DNA of 64,000 nucleotides from contig NZ_RFFG01000003.1 of the NCBI RefSeq assembly GCF_003696215.1, forward strand, positions 62,001 through 126,000. The letters are read 5' to 3'. The notes under the pieces were generated by a model. The model made no database searches and had not been told where the DNA came from. It worked only from the letters and a program-made list of their open reading frames with translations. Below, in pieces: positions 1 to 9,020 of this stretch. A program made the position numbers and the translations under genes. This DNA is from Actinomadura harenae. Its GTDB lineage: Bacteria; Actinomycetota; Actinomycetes; Streptosporangiales; Streptosporangiaceae. Position 1 is the stretch's first letter. Each line of letters begins with the position of its first letter.

Positions 1-969
1 CGCGATGAGTTGCCGGTCGTCGGGGTGGGCGGCGGTGGTGAGTGTGCGGGCGAAGGTTTCCAGCCGGTGCAGGTGCTCGTCGCGGTCGGGCAGGGCGCCC
101 GCGGCGACCAGCAGGACGCGCAGGTAGTCGATGGAGCGGCTGGTGCCGCGGCTGTCGAGGGCGGCGTGGGTGAGTGGCAGCCGTCCGGCCGCCAGATCGG
201 TCAGGACGGGGTGGGCTCGGCTGCTGCTGCGGCCCAGGTTGGAGAGCGCGGCCTGGGGGTTGCCGGTGGCCAGGATCGCCTCGCGGAGCGGCAGCAGCGC
301 GGGCAGGATCCGGCCGTCGGGCCCGGTGAGCTGGTGGGTGAGGCGGTCGGCGAGGATGCAGGCGAAGCAGCCCGGCCTGCCGTCCAGGCCGGTGCGCCTG
401 CCGCGGGCCGTCCGCCCGCAGGCCCGGCAGGTGACGGTGGCGGCCTGGTTGCAGGTGAGGCAGAGGTCAGGGTGGTCGGCGGTGGCCTTGGCCGAGGTCC
501 GTCGAGTGCGGCCACAGACCCCGCAGGGCCGCTCGGGTGGCTCATAGCAGCGGGCGCAGACCATCAGGGCGGTGCCGGTCCGGCCGCCCGGGACCGCCGC
601 CGGCGGCGCGAGCTGCCCGCACTTTCCGCAGGTGACCGGGGACTGCCAGCGGATGTAGCAGGTCGTGCAGAGCGAGAGCTCGGCGTGCCCGACCCGCCCG
701 GAGTTGATCTTCCGGAGGCGTCCGCAGCCGTCACAGACGCGTTGGGGCCGCTTGGCCCGGTAGCAGCGGGAGCACAGGGTGTGGGGACTGCCCGACCGGC
801 CGTTCGCCCGAACGGCGGGGAAACGGAGTGCACCGCACTCCTCGCAGCGGGCCTTGGGCCGATGGACGCGGTAGCAGGCACCACAGACCCCCGCGCCGTC
901 CGGGCGGGGCCCGGTGATCGTCAGACCCTCCCGGCCGCAGTCGGCGCACCGCCCCCGCCGCCGGGTCAC
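1..969 (-). CDS. Multi-zinc-ribbon protein, C-terminal end outside the window
   Basis: The frame is open from a GTG at 969 to the left edge (323 codons seen). The GTG overlaps the stop of the HTH gene (GTGA), so translation is probably coupled. Twelve CxxC pairs lie at residues 8/11, 29/32, 42/45, 66/69, 79/82, 101/104, 114/117, 138/141, 149/152, 170/173, 181/184 and 201/204. They mostly alternate CxxCG and CxxCY, which suggests six four-cysteine zinc ribbons. After residue 205 the chain becomes helical and cysteine-free. Zinc-ribbon arrays usually bind nucleic acid or proteins; the place behind a recombinase and an HTH protein suggests a DNA-transaction partner. I do not recognise the family, and the specific function is unknown. 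Confidence 0.85.
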   Translation of the reverse strand, partial: MTRRRGRCADCGREGLTITGPRPDGAGVCGACYRVHRPKARCEECGALRFPAVRANGRSGSPHTLCSRCYRAKRPQRVCDGCGRLRKINSGRVGHAELSLCTTCYIRWQSPVTCGKCGQLAPPAAVPGGRTGTALMVCARCYEPPERPCGVCGRTRRTSAKATADHPDLCLTCNQAATVTCRACGRTARGRRTGLDGRPGCFACILADRLTHQLTGPDGRILPALLPLREAILATGNPQAALSNLGRSSSRAHPVLTDLAAGRLPLTHAALDSRGTSRSIDYLRVLLVAAGALPDRDEHLHRLETFARTLTTAAHPDDRQLIA

Positions 970-1301
970 GGCTCGTCGGGGACGATCCGGGCCCGGCGCG
1001 GGCGGCGGACCTCACCCGAAGGGGCGGGCAGCGGCCCGGCCTGTTCGGCGGTCTTGCGCCGGGCCCCGGCGAGGACGACCGGCTCGAACAACTCGGCCGG
1101 GGTGGCGTCCAGGATGTCGCAGAGCGCGGCGAACACCTGCAGGTTCAAACGCTCGGGGGTGCCTGTGACCAGCCGGTGGACCTGCGAGGCCGACATCTCG
1201 ATGCCGCGTTCGGCCAGCAGCGGTGCCAGGTCGGTGGTGTTGAACATGCCGCGGCGGGCCATCAGCTCCCGTAGATGCCACCGGTAGCGGATCGTCGGCA
1301 T
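966..1301 (-). CDS. Small XRE/Cro-type helix-turn-helix regulator
   Basis: A protein of 111 residues. Residues 8-75 fit a Cro/C1-type HTH: a helix with LRELMARRG, a turn, the recognition region SASQVHRLVTG, then the helical LQVFAALCDILDATPAELFE ending typical of this fold. A basic tail follows (RRPRRAR). The ATG shares one base with the stop of the recombinase gene (TGATG), and its own stop overlaps the next start, so the three genes form one tightly coupled operon. It probably binds the palindromes at 2414-2450 and autoregulates the operon; that link is inference. Longer upstream starts would lie inside the recombinase gene and are rejected. Confidence 0.88.
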   Translation of the reverse strand: MPTIRYRWHLRELMARRGMFNTTDLAPLLAERGIEMSASQVHRLVTGTPERLNLQVFAALCDILDATPAELFEPVVLAGARRKTAEQAGPLPAPSGEVRRPRRARIVPDEP

Positions 1302-2413
1302 CAGTCCGCTCCCCTCAGCCCGGCGTCCAGGACCTCTCGCAGGGCATTGTTCATGAAGTCCGATCCCGCATGGGTGTAGATGGCGGTCGTCGACCCCCAC
1401 GCGTGCCCGACCTGCCGCTGAACGAAGAACGGATCGGCGCCGTCCTCGATCAGATGCGTGATGTAGGAGTGCCGCAGGCAGTGCGGATGCAGCGCCTCTT
1501 CCAGACCGAGCGCGTCCCGGTACTCGGCGAACCGGCGGGTGATGTGCCGCCCGGTGACCCGTCCGCCCCGTTCGGAGGGCCACAGAAGCTGCCGTCTCCC
1601 GACCCCGAACAGCGGCCGGACCTCCTCGACGTACTCGGCGACGGCCTCAACCGACCAGTCCCAGACCGTCAACACTGTGCGTCTGCGCGGCGGCGACCCC
1701 TTCACCGCCTTCCCGAACCTCACATAACAGGCGCCGTAGCGGCCGAACTCCGGGGCCTTGGGATTGCGAGAGAAGTCCGCGAGATCCAGGTTCCCGGCCT
1801 CGCGGCGACGCAGCCCCCACCCGTAGATCACCTTGAAGAGTGTCGCGTCGCGGAACGCCGGCAACCAGCCCTTCCGGCCCGAAGCACGGGCCCGGAGCAC
1901 CTGCTCGTCTGCGTGGTCGAAGAAGTCCTGCAGTTCCCGGCGGGTCAGTGCCCGAACCTCCGGCCGTCCCTCATAGGGCGCCGAATGCGACGGCATGTTG
2001 TCCTCGTGGCAGATCTGCACCGGGTGCGTCCCGAAGTACTCGATGCACTGCTCACCCCACCCGTAGCGGGCGTCGGTCAGGTAGTCGCAGAACATCGCGA
2101 TCTGGTTCAGGTAGTTCCGGACCGTCGACCTTGCCAGCGGTCCCGGCGACGACAACAGTTCCGTCGCCCAATCCTCCACGTCCCCGGGTAGCCACTCCCA
2201 CGGCGGCGTGCCGGTGAACGCCGCGAACCGGCGCACCAGGGCCACCCGCGTCGTGATCGACGAAGCTGCCAGCAACCTCGCCCTCTGCTGCCGCTCCCAA
2301 CCCGTCAGCATCGCCACGAACACCGCTTCCTGTGGATGCAACGGCGCCACGCCGTCCGCGAGCACCAGGTGCGCCGCACCCTCAACAGAAACCCGTTTCA
2401 CCCCAAACACCAC
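1301..2413 (-). CDS. Tyrosine recombinase/integrase
   Basis: A phage-integrase-type tyrosine recombinase of 370 residues, within the usual size. An N-terminal SAM-like core-binding region (about 35-115) precedes the catalytic domain (about 155-365). The catalytic set is visible: Arg202 in GLRRRE, Lys235 or Lys238 in the beta-hairpin, His311/Arg314 in HCLRH, His337 in GH and the nucleophile Tyr346 in AIYTH. It should therefore be active in site-specific strand exchange. The GTG at 2413 directly abuts a palindrome and has no clear Shine-Dalgarno; a leaderless start or the in-frame GTG at 2401 are alternatives. It heads a recombinase - HTH - zinc-ribbon operon that leaves the window on the left. 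No excisionase, att duplication or tRNA target is visible. Confidence 0.93.
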   Translation of the reverse strand: MVFGVKRVSVEGAAHLVLADGVAPLHPQEAVFVAMLTGWERQQRARLLAASSITTRVALVRRFAAFTGTPPWEWLPGDVEDWATELLSSPGPLARSTVRNYLNQIAMFCDYLTDARYGWGEQCIEYFGTHPVQICHEDNMPSHSAPYEGRPEVRALTRRELQDFFDHADEQVLRARASGRKGWLPAFRDATLFKVIYGWGLRRREAGNLDLADFSRNPKAPEFGRYGACYVRFGKAVKGSPPRRRTVLTVWDWSVEAVAEYVEEVRPLFGVGRRQLLWPSERGGRVTGRHITRRFAEYRDALGLEEALHPHCLRHSYITHLIEDGADPFFVQRQVGHAWGSTTAIYTHAGSDFMNNALREVLDAGLRGAD

Positions 2414-2450
2414 CTCGCATCAGACGCGACATGCTCGCATCTGATGCGAG
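2414..2450 (-). promoter_or_regulatory. Tandem palindromic operator-like sites before the recombinase
   Basis: Two 17-bp palindromic sites are set 20 bp apart centre to centre (2422 and 2442), i.e. on the same helix face. The upstream one is perfect (CTCGCATC-T-GATGCGAG, 2434-2450). The one touching the start codon (2414-2430) matches in 6 of 8 arm positions. Together they also give an 11-bp inverted repeat (2414-2424 with 2440-2450). This is the expected form of a cooperative autorepressor site for the HTH protein, though recombinase arm sites are a second possibility. The remaining 150 bases to 2602 show nothing else. Confidence 0.6.
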
Positions 2451-2602
2451 ATCCCTTCAGGTGAAGCGGGAAACAGCAGGTCAGCAGCCATCCACCCGGA
2501 CCACACGACAGCCTCGGAGCACCTCACACAGACAGTCGATGACCAGCACAAACGTCATCTTCAAGTCGGCGAATAGCTCACCAGATGCTATTCGCCCCCT
2601 TA

Positions 2603-3574
2603 CTAGAAGACCGAGATGTGGACGTGGTCGAAGTGGTTCGCGGTGATGCCGCCGCGGTCGCTCATGCCACGCCAGCCGGGGCTGCGCATGTCGTAGATCC
2701 GCTGCTGCCAGATGATGTACTTGATGCCCAGCTCGGAGGCGTGGGCGATCGCGTAGTTGGCGACCTGGTCGCCGTTGGCGTTACGGGCGGCGGTGGGGGA
2801 GACGCCACCGGACGACTCCATGAAGTCGCACGCCGTGCCGGTCGCGTGGTCCTGCGCGTCCGCGCCGCCGCGGTAGCAGCCGATCGTCGGGAACGGGCCG
2901 AACTCGCTGTCGATGACCTGCTTGACGTGCATCATGCGCGGGGTCACGCTGCCCATGCCGACGCTCGGCGACTCCGGCTTGTACTTCTTGATCAGCTTCT
3001 TGACCTGCGCCTTCCGGGACTTCAGGTCCGTCAGGTTCTTCTGCAGGTCGGTGATCTTCGCCAGCGCCAGCTGCCGCGCCTTCTCCTGGTCGGCGACCAG
3101 CTTGGTGATCTGCTGGACGCGCGCCGACTGGTTCTGCGCGACATGGCTGGCCAGGCTCATCGTGTTCAGCAGCTCGGACGGGTCGCCCGCCGCGACGATG
3201 GTGATGCCCGGATCCTGCCCGCCGCTCATGTACTGGTTCGCGGCGAGCCGCGCGGCGAGCGTCCGCGACGCCTCGAGCTGACCGCGCAGCGAGTCGGCCT
3301 TCTTGATGGCCTGCTTGGCGGCCCACTGGGCGTCCTTCAGCTGCGCCAGGTCGCCGCCGTATTCCTTGTCGAGCTGGGCGATCTGCTTGTTCAGCTTGTC
3401 CATCCGGCCGCTGTCGCCGGGAGCGGCGTCGGCCGGGACGGTGCCGGACAGCATCGGCAGGACGACCGCGAGCGCGGCCGCGGCGAGCGCGGCACGCCGT
3501 CCGCGTCGTCCACGCCGCGCCGGGGGGACGGCCAGGGCGAAGCGGTGGTGGCGGGTGGAGGTCGGGCGCTCCAC
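2603..3574 (-). CDS. Secreted coiled-coil cell-wall hydrolase (LAS-type metallopeptidase fold)
   Basis: The 323-residue protein has a basic N-terminus and a Sec signal (about residues 27-51, cleavage near ADAA). A long coiled coil (about 55-200, Lys/Gln/Leu rich, like CwlO/PcsB N-domains) is followed by a globular C-domain (about 205-323). The C-domain carries HATGTACDF, which fits the HxxGxxxD zinc motif of LAS/D-Ala-D-Ala peptidases, and a terminal DHVHIS, which fits the HxH ligand. Peptidoglycan cleavage outside the membrane is therefore likely, although ARB_07466-like domains are poorly characterised. The GTG start follows GAGGAGAGGAG. The upstream c-di-AMP riboswitch supports a cell-wall remodelling role. 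Confidence 0.85.
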   Translation of the reverse strand: MERPTSTRHHRFALAVPPARRGRRGRRAALAAAALAVVLPMLSGTVPADAAPGDSGRMDKLNKQIAQLDKEYGGDLAQLKDAQWAAKQAIKKADSLRGQLEASRTLAARLAANQYMSGGQDPGITIVAAGDPSELLNTMSLASHVAQNQSARVQQITKLVADQEKARQLALAKITDLQKNLTDLKSRKAQVKKLIKKYKPESPSVGMGSVTPRMMHVKQVIDSEFGPFPTIGCYRGGADAQDHATGTACDFMESSGGVSPTAARNANGDQVANYAIAHASELGIKYIIWQQRIYDMRSPGWRGMSDRGGITANHFDHVHISVF

Positions 3575-3594
3575 GTCCTCTCCTCTCCTCTGGT

Positions 3595-3768
3595 CGGCCT
3601 ACCGGGTTAGCTGACGGGTTCGGGCGCGGGAGTCCGCCCTATCGCGACGCCGTGCGGCGCCGGCGAATTCACCCCGGCCGGACGGGCGTCCGGCGGATGG
3701 GTCCCCGGCTCCCGGACGGGGGCGTCCGGGACTCGGCACGTCCGGCCAGCCTGCCGCTTCGATCACGG
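3595..3768 (-). ncRNA. c-di-AMP riboswitch (ydaO/yuaA type)
   Basis: On the minus strand the leader shows the conserved blocks of the ydaO class in order: GCAGGCTGGCC with GTGCCGAGTCC, then CCGGGGACCC, GGGGTGAAT, GTCGCGATAGGG, and the 3' signature CCGTCAGCTAACCCGG followed by TAGGC. The last block ends about 20 bases before the GTG of the hydrolase, so ligand binding could control termination or ribosome access. In actinobacteria this class is typically placed before Rpf, NlpC/P60 and other cell-wall lytic genes and turns expression off at high c-di-AMP. Boundaries are approximate. The rest of the 379-base gap (3769-3953) holds the probable promoter and nothing else I can name. Confidence 0.9.
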
Positions 3769-3953
3769 ACAGTCATGGATCGGACACCAACAAACTGCAA
3801 GGAACTGGGTGTTGCCTCGCCAAAGATTAGACCCCTGGGGCTGTTGGGACGACCCCCGGAGGGCAACGCGATGCGCGGATCCGCAGGATGCGCGATGGCC
3901 CGGCCCCGAGAACGGGACCGGGCCATGATGACCGTGCGTAAGCGCTATGCGCC

Positions 3954-5129
3954 TTACAGTGAGCCCTTGTAGACCAGCCGGTTGCCCGTGCCGCTCCCGA
4001 GCTTCTTCAGGACGTTCTTGGTGGAGTTGTCGTACAGCCACTTCTGAACGGTCGGGAAGGTCGCCTTCGGGTGCGTCTGCAGGTACAGCGCCGCGACACC
4101 GGCGACGTACGGCGACGCCATGGACGTGCCGCTCTCGACCTGCGTGCCGCCGCCCGGCCAGGTGGACGTGATGCCATAGCCGGGGGCCATGATGTCCACG
4201 CACTTGCCGTAGTTGGAGAAGTCCGCGCGGTTGTCGTGCGAGGTCGTCGCGCCGACGGCCTCGACCCAGCCCGCGCCCGACGGCGAGAACTTGCAGGCGT
4301 CCCGGTTGTCGTTGCCCGCGGCGACGGTCACGAAGACCCCCGACTTGGACAGGTTCGCGACGGCGGTGTCGAGCGCGTTGGACTTGCCTCCGCCGATCGA
4401 CATGTTCGCCACCGCCGGCTTGGCGGCGTGGGTGCGCAGCCAGTTCACGGCGGCGACCACGTCGGACACCGGGGAGTTGCCGTCCTTGTCGAGCACCCGC
4501 AGCGCGCGCAGCTGGACGCCCTTGGCCGCGCCGTACTTGGCGGAGCCGAGGATGCCGGCCACATGCGTGCCGTGGCCGTTGTAGTCCCAGCCGTTGCCCT
4601 TGAAGCGCGACGCGCTCCACGCGACCTTGGCACGCCCGCCGAACTGCGGGTGGGACCAGGCGATACCGCTGTCGACGATGTACGCGGTGACGCCCTTGCC
4701 GGTCGCCTTGTAGGAGTAGGACTTCGACAGCGGCAGCTTGCGCTGGTCGATCCGGTCCAGGCCCCACGGGAGCGGCGTCTTCTGGGTGGTGGTCGCGTGG
4801 ACGAGCTGGTCCTGCTCGATCGCCGCGACGCGCTTGTCATGACGCAGCTTGTCGAGCTGCTGGGTGTTCAGGCGGGCGACGAACCCGTTGAGGGCGTCGC
4901 CGAAGCCCTGGGCGGACGACGCGCCGACCTGCCCCGCCGCGGTCTTGGGCGAGGTGCCGGCCTTGAGCGTGACGATGTACTGGCCTGCGATGGGCGAGCC
5001 CTCGGCGGCGGTCACCTGGACCGCCTTGGGCGTGGAATCGGCGGAGGCCAGCGCGGGGATCGCCGCCGCCGCGCCCACAGAGGACGCGATCGCGCCGGCC
5101 AGCAGCAGCCTTCGGGAGACGGGCCGCAA
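3954..5129 (-). CDS. Secreted S8 subtilisin-like serine protease
   Basis: A pre-pro-subtilase of 391 residues. A signal with SRRLLLAG (twin-arginine-like) and cleavage near ALASA (about residue 30) precedes an I9-type propeptide (about 48-112, beginning GQYIVTLKAG). The catalytic domain follows with Asp153 (YIVDSG), His186 (GHGTHVAG), the oxyanion Asn273 (AAGNDN) and Ser336 (GTSMASP); the triad is complete. It ends soon after the S8 fold, so there is no cell-wall anchor and the enzyme should be released. The start is TTG at 5129 behind AAGGAGCT. The stand-alone gene lies between the hydrolase and a kinase, all on the minus strand. Likely an extracellular nutritional protease. Confidence 0.95.
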   Translation of the reverse strand: MRPVSRRLLLAGAIASSVGAAAAIPALASADSTPKAVQVTAAEGSPIAGQYIVTLKAGTSPKTAAGQVGASSAQGFGDALNGFVARLNTQQLDKLRHDKRVAAIEQDQLVHATTTQKTPLPWGLDRIDQRKLPLSKSYSYKATGKGVTAYIVDSGIAWSHPQFGGRAKVAWSASRFKGNGWDYNGHGTHVAGILGSAKYGAAKGVQLRALRVLDKDGNSPVSDVVAAVNWLRTHAAKPAVANMSIGGGKSNALDTAVANLSKSGVFVTVAAGNDNRDACKFSPSGAGWVEAVGATTSHDNRADFSNYGKCVDIMAPGYGITSTWPGGGTQVESGTSMASPYVAGVAALYLQTHPKATFPTVQKWLYDNSTKNVLKKLGSGTGNRLVYKGSL

Positions 5130-5282
5130 GAGAGCTCCTTCTGCCGCGGAGTCGGATGAGCCGCGGCCAAGATCGAGGTCACCGACCCCGGAACCCTAAT
5201 GCACCTTCCATCCCACAAGACGCATAAGGCACATATCAATCGGATCAACGTGGCCCCGGCCGAGCGGGCTCGACCAGGCCGT

Positions 5283-7418
5283 TCACCCCTTGGTGAGGCT
5301 GCCCCGGTAGGCCAGCGCCGTCCCCGGCTTCGACCAGTCGTACTTCAGCGACCCGTCCGGCTGCCGACTGATCCTCACGTCCCCGCTCGTGCACGGCTGG
5401 CTCACCGACAGCGCCAGCTGGAGCTCCGCCCCGGTCCCCTTCGTCAGCGCGAGCGTCCCGGTGCACCCCTCCTTCGGGTACACCGCCGTCCCCGTCTTCG
5501 CCCCGGCCTGCAACGTGACCTGCAACGGGAACGACTCACCGCGCTGCGCGTTCACGGCCGTCCCCTTCCACGTCCCGGCGAACGTGTCCGGGATCGTGCT
5601 CACGGGCTTCCCGTCCGCGCCGCCATGCCCGGAGGGCTTGCTGCCGCCGCCGTCCCCGCGCAACTGAGGCCAGAGCACCAGCGCGATGATCGCGACCCCC
5701 ACCAGCACCCCGGCGGCCAGCGAGACCGCCACCCCGACCACATGGTTCCCCGGCCGCCGCCACCGAGGCTTCGCCGCCCGCAACCCGGGCAACGACAGAA
5801 CGGCCGTCTCCGACCCCCTGTCCTCAGCGGGCCGCATCCCGGGAATCAAGGACCCCTCGGAAGCCACACCGGCCGCACCCACCGACACCGGAAGATCCCG
5901 CGCGGTCGCACGACTGCTCCGCCACCCCTCGGGAGGACGAGGAGCACTCGGCACCGGCGGCCCACCTGCCGCGGGCGCGGCACGCATGTCCAGCACAGTG
6001 CTGGGCCCACCGTCATCACCGGACGCGGCCCCGCCATCCCCCGCGGAGGGCTTCGGCAGGTCGAGCATCGTGCTCGGCCCACCATCCCCAACCGCGGACG
6101 CCCCACCCCCAGGCGTCCAAGCCCCGGAGGCAGAAGCCAAAACCCTCGCCACCGAGCCCGGGGCACCTCCACCCGTAACCGAGGCCGACGACCCCCCGCC
6201 CAGCCCCGCACCGGACGGCCCCCCACCGAACGAACCGGCGACGCCCCCAGACAAGGCACGCGGTGCCCCAGCGGGCTGCCAAGCCCCACTGCTCGCGACA
6301 CCAGAAGCCGACGCAGACCCGCCATCCCCAGAGGCGACGTGTGGCGCTCCGCCAGACAAACCCACGCCGCCGCCGGGCGTCGACAACGGGCCGTCACCAG
6401 CCGGCCCCGAAACGCTCTGCGGTGCCCCGCCACCAAGCCCCGCACCAGCGGGAGGAGCCGACACGAACGTCCCATCGAGGGCGGTGCCGGACGCCGCTCC
6501 TCCTGCACCGAGGGATGGAGTGGCCGTCGGGGCGGGCGCCGACTCCGAGGAGCCGGTGGCCAGGGCTTCGGCCTCGGCGCGCAGGGGAGCGGGCGTGCGG
6601 GCGGCGAGGGGACCGTCCAGCATGCGACGCAGCAGGTCGGCAGCCGTAGGACGCTCGGACGGGGACTTGTCCAGCGCGTCCGCGACCACGTCACGCACGG
6701 ACTCGGGCAGGGCGTCCGTGCTCGGGTCGTCGTACACGATCCGCTGCATGATCTCGGCGGGGGAGCCCTCCCCGAACGGGGGCTCGCCCGCCGCCGCGAA
6801 CAGCAGGGTCGTCGCCCAGGCGAACACGTCGGCCGCCGGCCCGATGCCGTGCCCGCTGAGCTGCTCAGGGGCCAGGAAGGACGGGCCGTCCTCGGCGCGG
6901 GTTCCGGACCCGGCGCTCACGGCGTCCAGGGCGGTGACCACCCCGAGGTCGGTCATGCGCGGACCCGCCTGCGCGAGCAGCACGTTCGCCGGCTTCAGAT
7001 CGTGGTGGACGGCCCCGGCCCGGTGCGCGGCGGCCAGCGACACGGCCAGGCCGACCGCGAGACGCTCGACGACGACCGGACCGCGAGGCCCCTCGGCCGC
7101 GACCAGCTCGGCGAGCGACGGCCCGTCCACGAGGTCGGACGCCACGAAGGCACGGTCACCCTCGACGTCCGCGGCGAGGACTCCGGCAGTGCAGAACCCG
7201 CTGACGCGACGGGCGGCGGCGAACGCGTCGACGAACCGGGTGCGCGCATCCGGCTCCCCGCTCAGCCGCACATGCAGCAGCTTCACCGCGACGGACCGTC
7301 CGGACGCGTCGCGGCCGACGAAGACCGCGCCCTGCTCGCCGACGCCGATCCGGCCGGTGATCGAGAAGTCGCCCAGCCGTTCCGGGTCGCCGGGTTGCAG
7401 AGGCAGCGCCTCGGCCAT
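5283..7418 (-). CDS. Membrane-anchored Ser/Thr protein kinase (Hanks type)
   Basis: A 711-residue receptor-like kinase. The cytoplasmic kinase domain (about 15-275) has the Gly loop GVGEQG (25-30), Lys46 in VAVK, catalytic Asp140 in HHDLKPAN (HRD is HHD) and metal Asp157 in DLG (DFG is DLG), plus an APE motif. A long Gly/Ala/Ser/Pro-rich linker (about 290-555) leads to one transmembrane helix (about 560-584) and a roughly 100-residue extracellular beta-rich domain with two Cys. No PASTA repeats are present, so it is not a PknB orthologue. I prefer the ATG at 7418, preceded by GGAGGG; an ATG 8 codons earlier is possible. The 322-base divergent gap to 7765 is C/T-rich, with no feature I can assign. 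Confidence 0.93.
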   Translation of the reverse strand: MAEALPLQPGDPERLGDFSITGRIGVGEQGAVFVGRDASGRSVAVKLLHVRLSGEPDARTRFVDAFAAARRVSGFCTAGVLAADVEGDRAFVASDLVDGPSLAELVAAEGPRGPVVVERLAVGLAVSLAAAHRAGAVHHDLKPANVLLAQAGPRMTDLGVVTALDAVSAGSGTRAEDGPSFLAPEQLSGHGIGPAADVFAWATTLLFAAAGEPPFGEGSPAEIMQRIVYDDPSTDALPESVRDVVADALDKSPSERPTAADLLRRMLDGPLAARTPAPLRAEAEALATGSSESAPAPTATPSLGAGGAASGTALDGTFVSAPPAGAGLGGGAPQSVSGPAGDGPLSTPGGGVGLSGGAPHVASGDGGSASASGVASSGAWQPAGAPRALSGGVAGSFGGGPSGAGLGGGSSASVTGGGAPGSVARVLASASGAWTPGGGASAVGDGGPSTMLDLPKPSAGDGGAASGDDGGPSTVLDMRAAPAAGGPPVPSAPRPPEGWRSSRATARDLPVSVGAAGVASEGSLIPGMRPAEDRGSETAVLSLPGLRAAKPRWRRPGNHVVGVAVSLAAGVLVGVAIIALVLWPQLRGDGGGSKPSGHGGADGKPVSTIPDTFAGTWKGTAVNAQRGESFPLQVTLQAGAKTGTAVYPKEGCTGTLALTKGTGAELQLALSVSQPCTSGDVRISRQPDGSLKYDWSKPGTALAYRGSLTKG

Positions 7419-7764
7419 CACACGCCCTCCGTGTTCTGCCATCTGGGGAGATGTCCCCTGCGCTTCCGCGAAATCTGATTCATCCCCCGCGTCGGCGCCG
7501 GTCCCTTTCTACCGGTTGATGGCGGATGGCGCGGCTGAGTCGCCCGCACCCGATCCGTCACCCCCACCCCCGAGCCCGTCCCACCCGCCGACCCGTCACG
7601 CCACGATCAGGCCCCCCGACACCGCCCCGCCCCCTCGCTCCTCGCACTCGCGCCTGCCGCGTCCGCCTCGCGTCCCGCCTGCCCGCGCCTCGCGTGACCG
7701 GTCTCGGCTCGTGTGTCTGGTCGGCTTGGGTGGGGTGGGCGGGGGTCGGATAGCGTCGGTGGGG

Positions 7765-8205
7765 ATGGCGCGTAAACCTCTTTCTCGTGAGCTGCTGGAC
7801 GAGCAGCGTGCTCTGCTCGGACTGCCCGGATACGTGGGGCCGGACGAGGCGCCGGCGTTGCGGCGGGCGGCGCTCGACACGTTGATCGCCGCGCGGTCGG
7901 CGGGGGTCGAGCCCGCGCGGCCGGTCGTGACCGGGGCCGTGCGGCTGCTGCTCGACCGGCTCGCCGAGCTCGCCCCCGGACGGTCGGTCGAGATCCGCGT
8001 CCCGCCGCACGCGGCCGTCCAGGCGATCGAGGGCACGCGGCATACCCGCGGCACCCCGCCCAACGTGGTCGAGATGGACGCCGACACCTGGATCGCCCTC
8101 GCCCTGGGCGATCTGACCTGGGACGACGCACTCCGCGACCGTCGCGTCAAGGCCAGCGGGTCACGCGCCGACCTCTCCGCTCACCTCCCCCTCCCACCTA
8201 CCTGA
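7765..8205 (+). CDS. Sterol-carrier-family (SCP-like) small protein
   Basis: A protein of 146 residues with a helical N-terminus ([15 protein letters not shown]...) and an alpha/beta C-part containing [20 protein letters not shown] and [14 protein letters not shown]. This pattern matches the actinobacterial 'sterol carrier family protein' found beside purF. SCP2-like folds bind lipids, but no ligand is known for this branch. Possible RBS GGTGGGG just before the ATG. It opens the syntenic block that continues with purF and purM. A role in purine synthesis is not implied by the sequence. Confidence 0.8.
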   Translation: MARKPLSRELLDEQRALLGLPGYVGPDEAPALRRAALDTLIAARSAGVEPARPVVTGAVRLLLDRLAELAPGRSVEIRVPPHAAVQAIEGTRHTRGTPPNVVEMDADTWIALALGDLTWDDALRDRRVKASGSRADLSAHLPLPPT

Positions 8206-8314
8206 ACGACTGGCGGCCCCGGAACGTTGGGGGCGAATCCTTGGGTCTTGCCCGCGGTGGTGGTCGCTGCGACGGTGGTCCAGACTTCGGTCCCATACCG
8301 AGGAGGTGGGCGCC

Positions 8315-8953
8315 GTGCTCGTCGCGCGCTGGAGTTTCGCGGTCGAGGACATCGACGGACGCCGGGTGGCCGACGCCACGGGCGGCGGCCTCACGATGAC
8401 CCTGGACGAGGGCGTCCGCATCGTCCCCGGACGCGACGGAGACGGGGAGGCCCTCGCCTTCGGCGGGACGAGGGGCCGCGCGATCGTCGAGGCCGCCCCG
8501 CGACTGGCCCTCAGCCAGCTCTTCGGCTTCACCGTCGCGTTCCACGTCCGCGTCACGGACGGCCCGACAGGGGAGTGGCGCGCGCTCCTCTTCAAGCAGG
8601 TCGCGGACGCCGACGCCCGGGCCCTCGGCGTCTGGCTGCATCCGGACGCCGACCGCCTGCGCGTCCAGCTCTTCACGACCAAGGGCCCCGAGTACATGGA
8701 CGGTCACGCGCGCCTGACTCGGGACGAGTGGGCGCATCTGGCCCTCGTCGTCCACGCTCAGGGCATGGCGCTCTACGTCGACGGCAGGCCGGACGTCGCC
8801 ATCCCCCTGGAACACCCCGTGGTGACGCCGGGCGGCCCGCTGTCCCTGGGCGCCGAACCCGGCAAGCCAGGCATGTCAGGCCTGATGGCGAACGTCCGCA
8901 TCTATGCCGAGGCTCTCGATGAGCGCACCATCCGGGCCCTGGCCACCGAGTAG
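8315..8953 (+). CDS. LamG/concanavalin-like domain protein
   Basis: The protein of about 212 residues is one jelly-roll lectin-like domain. LARWSF-like and DATGGG strands near the N-terminus, FTVAFHVRV in the middle, WAHLALVVHAQGMALYVDG and the final GLMANVRIYAEALDERTIRALA are the hallmark of LamG_3 domains. No signal peptide or catalytic domain is seen, so it appears cytoplasmic. The GTG at 8315 lies 8 bases after GGAGG; the frame also opens at GTG 8306, which would be too close to it. It stands 110 bases after the sterol-carrier gene and converges on a DUF4190-like gene. Function unknown; carbohydrate or protein binding is only a family-level guess. Confidence 0.75.
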   Translation: MLVARWSFAVEDIDGRRVADATGGGLTMTLDEGVRIVPGRDGDGEALAFGGTRGRAIVEAAPRLALSQLFGFTVAFHVRVTDGPTGEWRALLFKQVADADARALGVWLHPDADRLRVQLFTTKGPEYMDGHARLTRDEWAHLALVVHAQGMALYVDGRPDVAIPLEHPVVTPGGPLSLGAEPGKPGMSGLMANVRIYAEALDERTIRALATE

Positions 8954-9020
8954 AGAACAGAGACAGGAGTCACGCCCGCATCGGATCGCCATCGACCTGT
9001 TGCGGATCTCACAGTCACCC

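Noticed and set aside
1..969. Regular CxxC-coding repeats considered as a CRISPR-like or DNA repeat array
   Set aside because: The regularity is at the protein level (zinc ribbons); the DNA of the units differs and there is no constant repeat.
5199..8205. Long plus-strand frames opposite the kinase
   Set aside because: Pro/Arg-rich shadows of the kinase linker; only the part from 7765 (sterol-carrier family) is real.
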